The translations under genes and the position numbers were made by a program. From assembly GCA_033762735.1 (NCBI GenBank), contig JANRLJ010000134.1:16215-80214 (forward strand): 64,000 bases of DNA, written 5' to 3'. The stretch comes from JANRLJ01 sp033762735 (GTDB lineage: Bacteria; Chloroflexota; Anaerolineae; Aggregatilineales; Phototrophicaceae). The notes under the pieces were generated by a model. The model ran no database searches. It worked only from the letters and a program-made list of their open reading frames with translations, and was not told the DNA's origin. Each line of letters begins with the position of its first letter. Position 1 is the stretch's first letter. Below are positions 15,251 to 22,923 of this stretch, piece by piece.

Positions 15251-15366
15251 TCTTTCCCTGACGACGACACGGATTTTGTTCACTTCGCATTCTGAACGCC
15301 TTTGCGTTACAGTTTGCGTCGTTTTTCTCAATCAATTTTCCAGAGATACGCAAGGACAAATGCACC

Positions 15367-16347
15367 ATGCAAACCGATCTACGTGGCCGTGACCTGATTA
15401 CGGAACAGGAATGGACGAGAGATGAAATTGACACGCTGCTGGATGTGGCGTGGGATTTAAAGCGTAAACGCGCCGTAGGGGAGCCACATGCTTACCTGCG
15501 CGATAAAGTGCTGGCGATGTTGTTCTTCTTTACCAGCACCCGTACCCGCGCCAGCTTCGAGGCAGGGATGGCACAGTTGGGCGGTCACGCGCAGTTCATC
15601 GACAGCGAGACCACGCAAATCAGTCACGGCGACACGGCGAAGGAAATCGGCGAAATCATTGGCCGCTACTGCGATGGGATTGCCATCCGCCAGTGTGACT
15701 GGAACTTTGGGAATAAGTACATCCGTGAAGTGGCCGCTGCCAGCCGCGTTCCGGTGCTGAACATGCAGTGCGATGTATATCATCCCTTCCAAATTCTGGC
15801 CGACCTGATGACGATTATGGAAAACTTCGGGCGCGATCTGCGCGGGAAGACCATCAACGTCAGCTATGCTTATGCCAGCAGCTATCAGAAGCCGCTGTCC
15901 GTACCGCAAAGCCTGATCCTGCTGATGACGCGCTACGGGATGAACGTGCGCCTCACGCACCCACCGGAATTTGGCCTGATGCCCGACATTGTGGAACAGG
16001 CACGCGAGAATGCGAAGCGCAGCCGGGGGTCGTTTGAGATCGGTCATGACTTCGACGCAGGCTTCAAAGGGGCTGACATTGTCTACCCGAAAAGCTGGGG
16101 CTGCTGGATGACGACCGAGGATAAGGAAGAATCGGCCAAGATCGGCAGACAGTACACGGATTGGATCACGGACGAACGGCGCATGGCGCTGGCGAACGAA
16201 GGCGCGGTTTATATGCACTGCCTGCCTGCCGACCGCAATATTGAAGTGACGGATGCGGTGATTGATGGGCCGCAGAGCGTGGTCTATGATGAGGCGGAAA
16301 ATCGGCTGCATGTTCAGAAAGCTGCGATGGCGCTGACGATGCGGTAG
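15367..16347 (+). CDS. ygeW: YgeW-type carbamoyltransferase
   Basis: The 326-residue aspartate/ornithine carbamoyltransferase superfamily member has the carbamoyl-phosphate loop FTSTRTRASF, QISHGDTAKE, QCDVYHPFQ and HCLPADRN. It is closer to YgeW than to ornithine carbamoyltransferase: SYAYASSYQKPLSVPQ, MTRYGMNVRLTHP and ADIVYPKSWG follow E. coli YgeW, while the ornithine-specific SMG loop is absent. The family is a marker of purine and selenium hydroxylase loci. There it is thought to run in the catabolic direction, releasing carbamoyl phosphate from a ureido intermediate. Carbamate kinase, which would make ATP from this, lies 450 bp downstream. Confidence 0.82.
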   Translation: MQTDLRGRDLITEQEWTRDEIDTLLDVAWDLKRKRAVGEPHAYLRDKVLAMLFFFTSTRTRASFEAGMAQLGGHAQFIDSETTQISHGDTAKEIGEIIGRYCDGIAIRQCDWNFGNKYIREVAAASRVPVLNMQCDVYHPFQILADLMTIMENFGRDLRGKTINVSYAYASSYQKPLSVPQSLILLMTRYGMNVRLTHPPEFGLMPDIVEQARENAKRSRGSFEIGHDFDAGFKGADIVYPKSWGCWMTTEDKEESAKIGRQYTDWITDERRMALANEGAVYMHCLPADRNIEVTDAVIDGPQSVVYDEAENRLHVQKAAMALTMR

Positions 16348-16375
16348 GGGAGCGAGAGAGCTTTTAGCGATCAGC

Positions 16376-16409
16376 AGTCAGCGGTCAGCTTCCGGGTTGC
16401 CCGCTGACT
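16376..16409. repeat. Hairpin made of CAGTCAGC-type repeat units
   Basis: AGTCAGCGG (16376-16384) and CCGCTGACT (16401-16409) are perfect 9-bp inverted repeats. Overlapping TCAGC units (TCAGCAGTCAGCGGTCAGC) lie at 16371-16389. No T tract follows, so this is not a canonical terminator. It looks like a mobile or recombinogenic intergenic repeat and marks the left side of an AT-rich gene. Confidence 0.6.
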
Positions 16410-16427
16410 AGTTGGGGGATCATTTGT

Positions 16428-16793
16428 TTGGATTTCCAATCGTTTCCTTCAAAATACAACTTTCACGAGGTCTACTGCGAGGTTGAACTCAGGGAAACCA
16501 TTCGTTTTGATCGAATCTTCTTCGCAAAAGATGGTACTGACTATCTCGCCATAATAGATCGTTCTCTCCTCCACCAAGTGCTTTACAATTTTGATTTTGA
16601 AGAAGATGAACACGAAGAAGCTGAAACTGACCTGCCAAAGTTGGAAGATAAGCATGATTGGATTTTTGTCTTCCGCTTTTCAACTGAGTCGGAGCGACAA
16701 ACGTGGGTCGAGATTGAATTGGAACCTGATCGAAAATTTTACGCTGAAATCAAAAAGTTGATTGAAAATTTTCCAACAAGTCAGAAAGAATAG
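16428..16793 (+). CDS. Hypothetical acidic protein, AT-rich and probably acquired
   Basis: The 121-residue acidic protein has no recognised domain. It alternates predicted strands (YCEVELRETI, DYLAIIDRSL, DWIFVFRFS, WVEIELEPD) with a Glu/Asp-rich loop (EEDEHEEAETD). The start is a TTG preceded by GGGGGAT. I counted G+C at 73 of 180 bases between 16441 and 16620 (41%), well below the neighbours; one 60-base line of the carbamate kinase gene at 17221 has 37. The gene separates ygeW from carbamate kinase, which otherwise belong together, and follows a repeat hairpin. It is likely an insertion. The size and fold pattern resemble small immunity-type proteins, but that is a guess. Confidence 0.6.
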   Translation: MDFQSFPSKYNFHEVYCEVELRETIRFDRIFFAKDGTDYLAIIDRSLLHQVLYNFDFEEDEHEEAETDLPKLEDKHDWIFVFRFSTESERQTWVEIELEPDRKFYAEIKKLIENFPTSQKE

Positions 16794-16801
16794 CGGTTTC
16801 C

Positions 16802-17749
16802 ATGTCCTCTAAACTCGCAGTCATTGCCGTTGGTGGCAATTCCCTCATTCTTGACCCTAAAAAGCCCGACATCCCCAACCAGTGGGATGCGGTGAACCAG
16901 ACCTGCCAGCACATCGCGCAGATGATTGCCGATGGCTGGAATGTGGTCGTCACGCATGGCAACGGGCCGCAGGTGGGCTATATCCTGCGCCGAGCCGAAA
17001 TCGCAGCGCAGCAGGGTATTCACCCCGTCCCGCTTGATCTGATCGTGGCGGACACACAGGGCGCAATCGGGTACATGCTGCAACAAGCGCTGGATAACGC
17101 CTTGCGACGGTTGGGCATCAATCGCACCATTCTGACCGTGGTCACACAGGTGCGGGTCGATCCCGAAGATTCGGCTTTCCAGAACCCCAACAAGCCCATC
17201 GGCGGCTTCATGAGCGAGGAAGAAGCGCGTAAATTTGAAGCCGAGGGCTGGACGGTGATGGAAGACGCCGGACGCGGCTGGAGGCGAGTGGTTGCATCGC
17301 CTAAACCCCAGGCAATTCAGGAAATTAACGCCATCAAGTCGCTCATCAAAAGCGAATACATCGTGATCGCGGTTGGTGGCGGCGGGATTCCAGTGATGCG
17401 TGACCTCAACGGTGATCTGCATGGAACGTATGCGGTGATCGACAAAGACCGTGCCAGCAGCCTTCTGGCGCAAAGCCTTCGTGCCGATCTGTTCATCATC
17501 TCGACCGGAGTAGAGCAGGTCGCGCTGAACTTCAACAAGCCCGATCAGCGTTTGCTGCCACAGGTTACGCTGCCAGAGGCTATGCAGTATATGCAGGAAG
17601 GGCATTTCGCGCCGGGGAGTATGCTCCCCAAAATCGAGGCGGCGGTTGAATTTGTGCGGATGGGCGGGCCGCAGGCGCTCATCACCGACCCGCCGAACCT
17701 GCTGCGGGCACTGCACGGCGAAACAGGAACCCGTGTGGTGCCGGGATAA
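16802..17749 (+). CDS. arcC: Carbamate kinase
   Basis: The 315-residue amino-acid-kinase-fold enzyme begins LAVIAVGGNSLI and contains VVVTHGNGPQVGYI, PLDLIVADTQGAIGYMLQQA, QVRVDPEDSAFQNPNKPIGG, KSEYIVIAVGGGGIPV and IDKDRASSLLAQSL. These are the standard carbamate kinase motifs. It transfers phosphate from carbamoyl phosphate to ADP, giving ATP, CO2 and ammonia. With the YgeW-type carbamoyltransferase upstream, the pair could conserve energy from ureide breakdown, as YqeA is thought to do in E. coli. It is followed after 5 bp by the HIT gene. The catabolic direction is inferred from context. Confidence 0.93.
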   Translation: MSSKLAVIAVGGNSLILDPKKPDIPNQWDAVNQTCQHIAQMIADGWNVVVTHGNGPQVGYILRRAEIAAQQGIHPVPLDLIVADTQGAIGYMLQQALDNALRRLGINRTILTVVTQVRVDPEDSAFQNPNKPIGGFMSEEEARKFEAEGWTVMEDAGRGWRRVVASPKPQAIQEINAIKSLIKSEYIVIAVGGGGIPVMRDLNGDLHGTYAVIDKDRASSLLAQSLRADLFIISTGVEQVALNFNKPDQRLLPQVTLPEAMQYMQEGHFAPGSMLPKIEAAVEFVRMGGPQALITDPPNLLRALHGETGTRVVPG

Positions 17750-17754
17750 AAACC

Positions 17755-18231
17755 ATGTATAACCACGCACCCGAAGACTACGACTGTCTGTTTTGTAAGA
17801 TGGCAGCAGGCGTTGAAGATCCCGCTTTCTATAACCGTCAGTCCGATGTCTTTTACCGGACAGATTACATCACTGCGATGATAAACCCGCGCTGGTGGCC
17901 CAACATCAACGGCAACGTTCTTATCGTGCCTAATCAGCATATCGAGAACATTTACGAGATGCCGCCCGAACTGCACATGCACATTTATGAGGCGGCGCGG
18001 CAGGTGGCGATTGCCTTCAAACAGGTTTATGGCTGCGACGGCGTTTCCACCCGGCAGCACAATGAGCCAGCGGGGTTGCAGGAAATTTTTCATTATCATC
18101 TGCACGTCTTCCCGCGCTACAAAAATGATTATCTGTACGATCTGACCCATCAGCACCGCTGGACAACCCCCGAAGAACGTCTGCCCTACGCCCTGAAACT
18201 GAAAGCATATTTCGATGGCCTCCATTCTTGA
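17755..18231 (+). CDS. HIT-family nucleotide-binding protein
   Basis: The 158-residue protein has the histidine triad FHYHLHVFPR (HxHxH) near residue 116. An N-terminal DCLFCKMAAG gives the C-x-x-C of many zinc-binding HIT proteins, and HxxNI follows in the middle. HIT enzymes hydrolyse or transfer nucleoside monophosphates from adenylated or dinucleoside substrates through the central His. It sits 5 bp after carbamate kinase, and its last 17 bases overlap the threonine synthase gene, so the three form one transcription unit. The substrate is unknown. Confidence 0.88.
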   Translation: MYNHAPEDYDCLFCKMAAGVEDPAFYNRQSDVFYRTDYITAMINPRWWPNINGNVLIVPNQHIENIYEMPPELHMHIYEAARQVAIAFKQVYGCDGVSTRQHNEPAGLQEIFHYHLHVFPRYKNDYLYDLTHQHRWTTPEERLPYALKLKAYFDGLHS

Positions 18232-19477
18232 ACTGAAATGTGTCGTCTGCCAGCGCCGCTATTCCCCTGACGAAGTGCAGTACACCTGTCCAACCTGTGG
18301 GGAAGTGGGGACGCTTGATGTACTCTACGATTATGCCGCTCTTGCGAGAGACTATCAGCGAAAGACGTTTGTCGACTCGAATACCTTCTCCATGTGGCGT
18401 TATCGTGCGCTGCTGCCGCTGAAGCCGGACTCCGCTGTGCCGCCGCTGCGCGTGGGATGGACACCGCTATATGAAACGCCCCGGATAGCCGCCCAGCTTG
18501 GTGTGGCGCGTGCCTGGGTGAAGGATGACGGCGCGAATCCGACCGGGTCGCTGAAAGATCGGGCGAGTGCACTGGTCGTCGCGAAGGCGATGGAACAGGG
18601 GATCAGCACAATCAGCACAGCCAGCACCGGAAATGCAGCGGCAGCCCTGGCAGGTGTCTGTGCATCGGTCGGGTTACAACCCCTGATCTTTGTGCCTGCG
18701 ACCGCGCCAGAGGCCAAAATCTCACAGTTACTGGTCTACGGCGCGAAGGTGCTGCTAATCGAGGACACGTATGATACAGCGTTTGATCTGTGTATGACGC
18801 TCAGCCAGCAGGAAGGGTGGTACTGCCGCAACACGGGCGTGAATCCCTTCACGACTGAGGGCAAAAAGACCGTCGCCTTCGAGATTGCTGAGCAGTCGGA
18901 TTGGAACGTACCGGATGTCGTCGTCGTCAGCGTGGGGGATGGCAACATCATCGCCGGAGTCTATAAAGGGTTCTATGACCTTAGAGAATTGGGCTGGATA
19001 GAGCGTATTCCGCGTTTAATTGGTGTACAATCAGAAACAAGTGCACCGCTGGTCCATGCGTGGGAGAATGGCCTGGACGGACATCAGATGCAGCCAACCG
19101 CAGCCTATAGTATCGCTGACAGCATCGTCGCGGGAGTCCCGCGTGACCGGGTGAAGGCACTGCGGGCCGTCCGGGAAACAGCCGGAGCGTTGATGGCAGT
19201 GCCGGATGAACGCATTCTGGCAGCTATTCCTGAATTTGCTCAGTTGAGCGGTGTCTTTGCTGAGCCTGCCGCTGCTGCTGCCTATGCCGGGGCAAAGCAA
19301 GCAGTTGAGCAGGGCATCATTTCGGCTGATGAAACCGTCCTCATTTTGAGTACGGGAAATGGGTTAAAGGATGTGCGGCGGGCGCAGCAGTCGGTCCAAG
19401 GCGGGGTACGGGTTGCACCTGCAATTGACGCAGCGCGGGCAGCAGCCCAGGCGGTGCTCGGCGTGGCGAACAGATAA
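18215..19477 (+). CDS. thrC: Threonine synthase-like PLP enzyme with zinc ribbon
   Basis: The 420-residue fold-type II PLP enzyme has an N-terminal zinc ribbon (CVVCQ then CPTCG), typical of the ThrC2 threonine synthases. The PLP lysine is in NPTGSLKDRA (near residue 112), the phosphate loop in STGNAAAALAG, and a late LSTGNGLKD matches the family. The expected reaction is O-phosphohomoserine to threonine. It lies between HIT and a glycosyltransferase rather than with thrA or thrB. Because a diaminopropionate ammonia-lyase (YgeX) is missing from this purine-type locus, a side role as a lyase cannot be excluded, but threonine synthase is the direct reading. Confidence 0.85.
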   Translation: MASILELKCVVCQRRYSPDEVQYTCPTCGEVGTLDVLYDYAALARDYQRKTFVDSNTFSMWRYRALLPLKPDSAVPPLRVGWTPLYETPRIAAQLGVARAWVKDDGANPTGSLKDRASALVVAKAMEQGISTISTASTGNAAAALAGVCASVGLQPLIFVPATAPEAKISQLLVYGAKVLLIEDTYDTAFDLCMTLSQQEGWYCRNTGVNPFTTEGKKTVAFEIAEQSDWNVPDVVVVSVGDGNIIAGVYKGFYDLRELGWIERIPRLIGVQSETSAPLVHAWENGLDGHQMQPTAAYSIADSIVAGVPRDRVKALRAVRETAGALMAVPDERILAAIPEFAQLSGVFAEPAAAAAYAGAKQAVEQGIISADETVLILSTGNGLKDVRRAQQSVQGGVRVAPAIDAARAAAQAVLGVANR

Positions 19478-19495
19478 GGTGACAGACGCGAATTC

Positions 19496-20545
19496 ATGAG
19501 TCAAAATCCACGCTACTCAGTGGTGACACCCATCTTTAACGAAGAAGGTAACATCAATCTGCTGTACGAACGGATGCGCACGGTGATGGACTCAACGGGT
19601 GAAACCTGGGAGTTCATCATGGTCAACGACGGCAGCCGGGACGGTTCACTGCAGATGATCGAAGCATTGTCGCAGGCCGATGTACGTGTCAAGGGACTCC
19701 ACTTTGCACGGAACTTTGGTCATGCGATGGCTGTCACCGCCGGGCTGGATTATGCGCGGGGTGACGCGATTGTGCTGATTGATGCCGACTTGCAGGATCC
19801 GCCAGAAGTCATTCTCGAACTGATTGAGCGCTGGAAGGCCGGGTATGATGTGGTCTATGCAGTACGGTCCCAGCGCAAGGGCGAAACCTGGTTCAAGCGC
19901 TTTACCGCGAAGATGTTCTACCGTCTGATTCGCCGTATCACCGATGTGGACATTCCGCAGGACACGGGCGACTTCCGGCTGATCGATGCGAAGGTGGCGA
20001 CGGTTTTGCGGCAGATGCGCGAACATAACCGTTTTGTGCGCGGCCTGACCAGTTGGGTGGGCTTCAAGCAGACAGGTGTAAAGTATGTGCGTGAAGCGCG
20101 CCATGCAGGCGTTACAAAATACTCGCTGCGTAAAATGATCCGCTTTGCGTGGGATGCCATTACCGGATTTTCCTACTATCCGCTGCAAGTCATGATCTAC
20201 GTCAGCCTGGTGCTTGGTATTCTGGCGTTTCTGACGATTCCCGTAATTGTTGCGCTGCGCCTCACACAGGGGCAGGATTTCTTCGGTGGTCAGGCGACCA
20301 CGATTGTGCTGCTGCTGCTGCTCAGTTCATTCCAGCTATTCTTCCTGTTTGTGATGGGGCAGTACATCGCGCGTATTTATGATGAAGCGCGTGATCGTCC
20401 GCTGTATGTTGTTGCCTCTACTTCTGGTTTTGGAGAGGATGCCGAACGTTCCGTGCGTGTTGCTTCACGTGGGCGGACGTTGTCTCTGGCTGACCTGGAA
20501 CCTGGGCTGGTTGAAGACCGTCCAACCCTGGAGAGCAAACGCTGA
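19496..20545 (+). CDS. GT2-family glycosyltransferase, polyprenyl-phosphate sugar type
   Basis: The 349-residue protein has an N-terminal GT-A domain: SVVTPIFNEEGNI, MVNDGSRDGS, ALSQ, and the metal motif DADLQDPPE. The acceptor loop TGDFRLID follows at about 160. Two membrane helices (about 233-258 and 270-295) place it with GtrB/DPM1-like enzymes that load glucose or a related sugar from a nucleotide onto undecaprenyl phosphate on the cytoplasmic side. The C-terminal tail of about 45 residues is hydrophilic. The gene sits 18 bp after thrC and 12 bp before a small gene. The GT-C-like membrane protein at 29.5 kb could be a consumer of such lipid-linked sugars. Confidence 0.88.
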   Translation: MSQNPRYSVVTPIFNEEGNINLLYERMRTVMDSTGETWEFIMVNDGSRDGSLQMIEALSQADVRVKGLHFARNFGHAMAVTAGLDYARGDAIVLIDADLQDPPEVILELIERWKAGYDVVYAVRSQRKGETWFKRFTAKMFYRLIRRITDVDIPQDTGDFRLIDAKVATVLRQMREHNRFVRGLTSWVGFKQTGVKYVREARHAGVTKYSLRKMIRFAWDAITGFSYYPLQVMIYVSLVLGILAFLTIPVIVALRLTQGQDFFGGQATTIVLLLLLSSFQLFFLFVMGQYIARIYDEARDRPLYVVASTSGFGEDAERSVRVASRGRTLSLADLEPGLVEDRPTLESKR

Positions 20546-20557
20546 AAGGAAGGTGGC

Positions 20558-20791
20558 ATGAACAACAACGAGGAAATGCTTCACAAAGTTCAGAACTACC
20601 GAAAAATCGTGCTCATCTACGAAGGACTGCACGCGGAGATCAATAAATTAATCATGGAAAACGGCGGGGGTACAGAAAAGATGTCCCCCGCAGACTTACA
20701 ACGTTACCGTCAGCTCGCCACCCAGCGAGACGAGGTGATGAACGAAATGCGTGTTCTGGAATTGCAACTGCTTGATGAGGATGAGACGTGA
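20558..20791 (+). CDS. Small helical protein of unknown function
   Basis: The 77-residue, highly charged, mostly helical protein has two helices (MLHKVQNYRKIVLIYEGLHA and a second from ADLQRYRQLATQ) joined by a Gly-rich turn (NGGGTEK). It may form a coiled coil. An AAGGAAGG ribosome-binding site precedes the ATG. Its stop overlaps the GTG start of the following PLP enzyme (GTGA), so the two are coupled. That coupling suggests a partner or regulatory role, but nothing in the sequence identifies it. Confidence 0.7.
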   Translation: MNNNEEMLHKVQNYRKIVLIYEGLHAEINKLIMENGGGTEKMSPADLQRYRQLATQRDEVMNEMRVLELQLLDEDET

Positions 20792-22182
20792 TCGCCGGGC
20801 CTACATTTGAAGAAATGCTCCACCCTGACCAGATCGAGCCTGAAACACGCGCGAGAGCGCTGCGAGCCTTGCAGGATAATCCGCTTGACCCTGTGAACCT
20901 ATACAACATCACCTGGCGGGATGCAAATCATGAGGTCTATCACATCGTCCTGCCAAAAGCGCTGACCGGGGTTGACGCCAACATTGTCGTACTGTACGGG
21001 AAAAAATTCCCATCAGGCAGCCATAAAGTAGGTGCGGCTTACTCCGTTCTGTTGGAAAAGACCCTTTTTGGTGAGGTTGATCCGGCCCGGCATACGCTTG
21101 TATGGCCTTCGACTGGCAATTATGGGATCGGCGGCGCATGGGTTGGCGGACGTATGGGCTGTAAGAGCCTGGTGGTGCTGCCCGAAGAAATGAGCCGCGA
21201 ACGCTTCGAGCGTATCACAAGCTATGGTGCTGAAATTATCAAGACTGTTGGCAGTGAAAGTAACGTGAAGGAAATTTATGACGAAACGCATCGTCTGCGT
21301 GCCAGCAGCCCTGATATTCGCATTCTGAACCAGTTTGAAGTGATGGGGAATTATCGCTTCCACTATCACGTTACAGGCAATACGATTGCCGAACTTGCGG
21401 ACGAACTTAAAGGGCAGGGTATTGGCTCAGGTCGTGTGAGCGCCTTTGTCTCCGCGATGGGAAGCGCAGGCACGATTGCGGCAGGCGACCGCCTGAAACA
21501 GCTCTGGCCGGAGCACAAAATCGTTGGGCTGGAGCCAATTCAATGTCCCACGCTGTACAACAATGGCTATGGTGCCCACGACATTCAGGGCATCGGTGAT
21601 AAACATGTTACCTGGATTCACAACGTCCTCAACATGGATGTGCTGATGTGTATCGATGATCTGACCTGCAAGAAGGGTATGCAGGTGTTGGCGGAGCCTG
21701 CCGGATGTGCTGCCCTGGTCGAACGCTATAAGCTTGATCCCGCTCTCGTCGAAATGATGAGCACGTTATTCGGGATTAGCGGCATCTGTAATATTCTTGG
21801 TGCAATTAAGACCGCAAAATATTACAATATGGGTAGGGACGATTTGATCGTTACCGTTGCTACAGACTCGCTTGACCGCTACTACTCGGTGGTAGAGAGT
21901 ATGCGCGAGTGCTACGGTGCAATGGACGAAGCAATGGCGGTCGCGTGGGTTGAAAGTGTGTTCCACGCGGCGGCCACCGATTGGGTGCTGCCCGGAACTG
22001 CTGAGAACCGCCAGCGCTGGCACAACCTGAAATACTATACCTGGGTGGAACAGCAGGGAAAAACCGTTCAGGAATTGGATGCACAGCGCGATCCGCAGTG
22101 GTGGGTTGAGCATCAGAATCGTGTAACGGAAATTGACGCACGGTTGATCGAGACTCGTGCAACACAAATGATGGGTGTGTAA
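20788..22182 (+). CDS. Fold-type II PLP-dependent lyase, cysteine synthase-like
   Basis: The 464-residue enzyme has the PLP-lysine motif FPSGSHKVGAAY near residue 77, the loop PSTGNYGIGGAWVGG for phosphate binding and SAMGSAGTIAAGDRL for the PLP phosphate, the layout of cysteine synthase, threonine deaminase and diaminopropionate lyase. It is about 100-150 residues longer than cysteine synthase, with extra C-terminal sequence rich in Trp. It is translationally coupled to a 77-residue protein and lies upstream of the SsnA gene. In purine-catabolism loci this slot is filled by YgeX (2,3-diaminopropionate ammonia-lyase). The sequence is not YgeX itself, so a replacement is only an inference. Confidence 0.8.
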   Translation: MIAGPTFEEMLHPDQIEPETRARALRALQDNPLDPVNLYNITWRDANHEVYHIVLPKALTGVDANIVVLYGKKFPSGSHKVGAAYSVLLEKTLFGEVDPARHTLVWPSTGNYGIGGAWVGGRMGCKSLVVLPEEMSRERFERITSYGAEIIKTVGSESNVKEIYDETHRLRASSPDIRILNQFEVMGNYRFHYHVTGNTIAELADELKGQGIGSGRVSAFVSAMGSAGTIAAGDRLKQLWPEHKIVGLEPIQCPTLYNNGYGAHDIQGIGDKHVTWIHNVLNMDVLMCIDDLTCKKGMQVLAEPAGCAALVERYKLDPALVEMMSTLFGISGICNILGAIKTAKYYNMGRDDLIVTVATDSLDRYYSVVESMRECYGAMDEAMAVAWVESVFHAAATDWVLPGTAENRQRWHNLKYYTWVEQQGKTVQELDAQRDPQWWVEHQNRVTEIDARLIETRATQMMGV

Positions 22183-22200
22183 CGAAGGGAATGGGCGCTC

Positions 22201-22230
22201 AAGCACCGGGTGTCTGTACCCCTGGTGCTT
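22201..22230 (+). other. Hairpin directly before the 22243 gene
   Basis: AAGCACC (22201-22207) pairs perfectly with GGTGCTT (22224-22230), and inner GGG and CCC extend the stem past a 2-nt bulge. No T tract follows. It ends 12 bases before the chosen ATG, next to the ribosome-binding site, so it may modulate translation or stabilise mRNA. Confidence 0.45.
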
Positions 22231-22242
22231 ATGGAGCGCTTT

Positions 22243-22923
22243 ATGTTCCCCGAAGACAGGGTTTTAGTCGGCGTTATCAACCGCAAACGCGATTTCGTGA
22301 GTGCTCGCGATGAGCAGTGGTATCGCATTCCACAAAATCAGCTTCCAAACGGCGTTCACACGGATTATCTGGCGTTTTTCCTCAGCGGCGGCGTCTTCAA
22401 GGAGCAAAGCGGTGGTATTCACTACTACGCCCGTTTCGCTGGTGTGGAACTGGTTTACCGCCGCGATCTGCTGCCGAAGGAAGCCGAGCATCCCCGCGCC
22501 AACGATGTCTATTACCGCGTAGCCTTGAAGGACTGGACATCAAAACAACCCCCTATCCTAAATCCTACCCGGCGTACAGTGACCTTTATACATACCACCT
22601 GGGATCGTTTTGTCCATGCAACCACCATCGCCGATCTTTACTCCAAAGCAGACTATTTTGTAGATCGAATCTACCATGCGCTCCGCAGCGTCGGCATTGC
22701 CTCCGAGCGCTTCTGGGAAGTGGAAACAAAAACAACCGGTGTCCCGCCGGGTGTGCGTGTTTTGTGTGAAGACGGTACAATCACGGCCTCGACCGTCCGA
22801 ACACCCGATGGCCTGTACATGGATGAGGAACGGGGTGAGGATGCCATCTTCAAGGCGATTATCGAAGAAATACAACGACGCGGCGGTCCTGCAACCATTT
22901 CAATTCCGACGGAAGGTTCGTAA
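22243..22923 (+). CDS. Protein of unknown function in the PLP enzyme-SsnA operon
   Basis: The 226-residue soluble protein matches no family I know. Visible features are an N-terminal beta-rich part (DRVLVGVINRKRDF, EQWYRIP), a Gly-rich loop (FLSGGVFKEQSGGIHYYARF) and a later helical part (DLYSKADYFVDRIYHALR). The C-terminus has VRVLCEDGTITAS and ends with a PATISIP stretch. The ATG at 22243 was preferred because GGAG lies 6 nt upstream; 22231 and a GTG at 22210 are in frame but fall in or next to the hairpin. Its stop overlaps the SsnA start (TAATG), so it is coupled to the aminohydrolase and probably acts with it. Confidence 0.75.
   Translation: MFPEDRVLVGVINRKRDFVSARDEQWYRIPQNQLPNGVHTDYLAFFLSGGVFKEQSGGIHYYARFAGVELVYRRDLLPKEAEHPRANDVYYRVALKDWTSKQPPILNPTRRTVTFIHTTWDRFVHATTIADLYSKADYFVDRIYHALRSVGIASERFWEVETKTTGVPPGVRVLCEDGTITASTVRTPDGLYMDEERGEDAIFKAIIEEIQRRGGPATISIPTEGS

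Noticed and set aside
15251..15330. Possible terminator after the TIR-SUMF1 gene
   Set aside because: Only 5-6 bp can pair (AACGC/GCGTT and distant ACGAC/GTCGT) with a T run; below a safe threshold.
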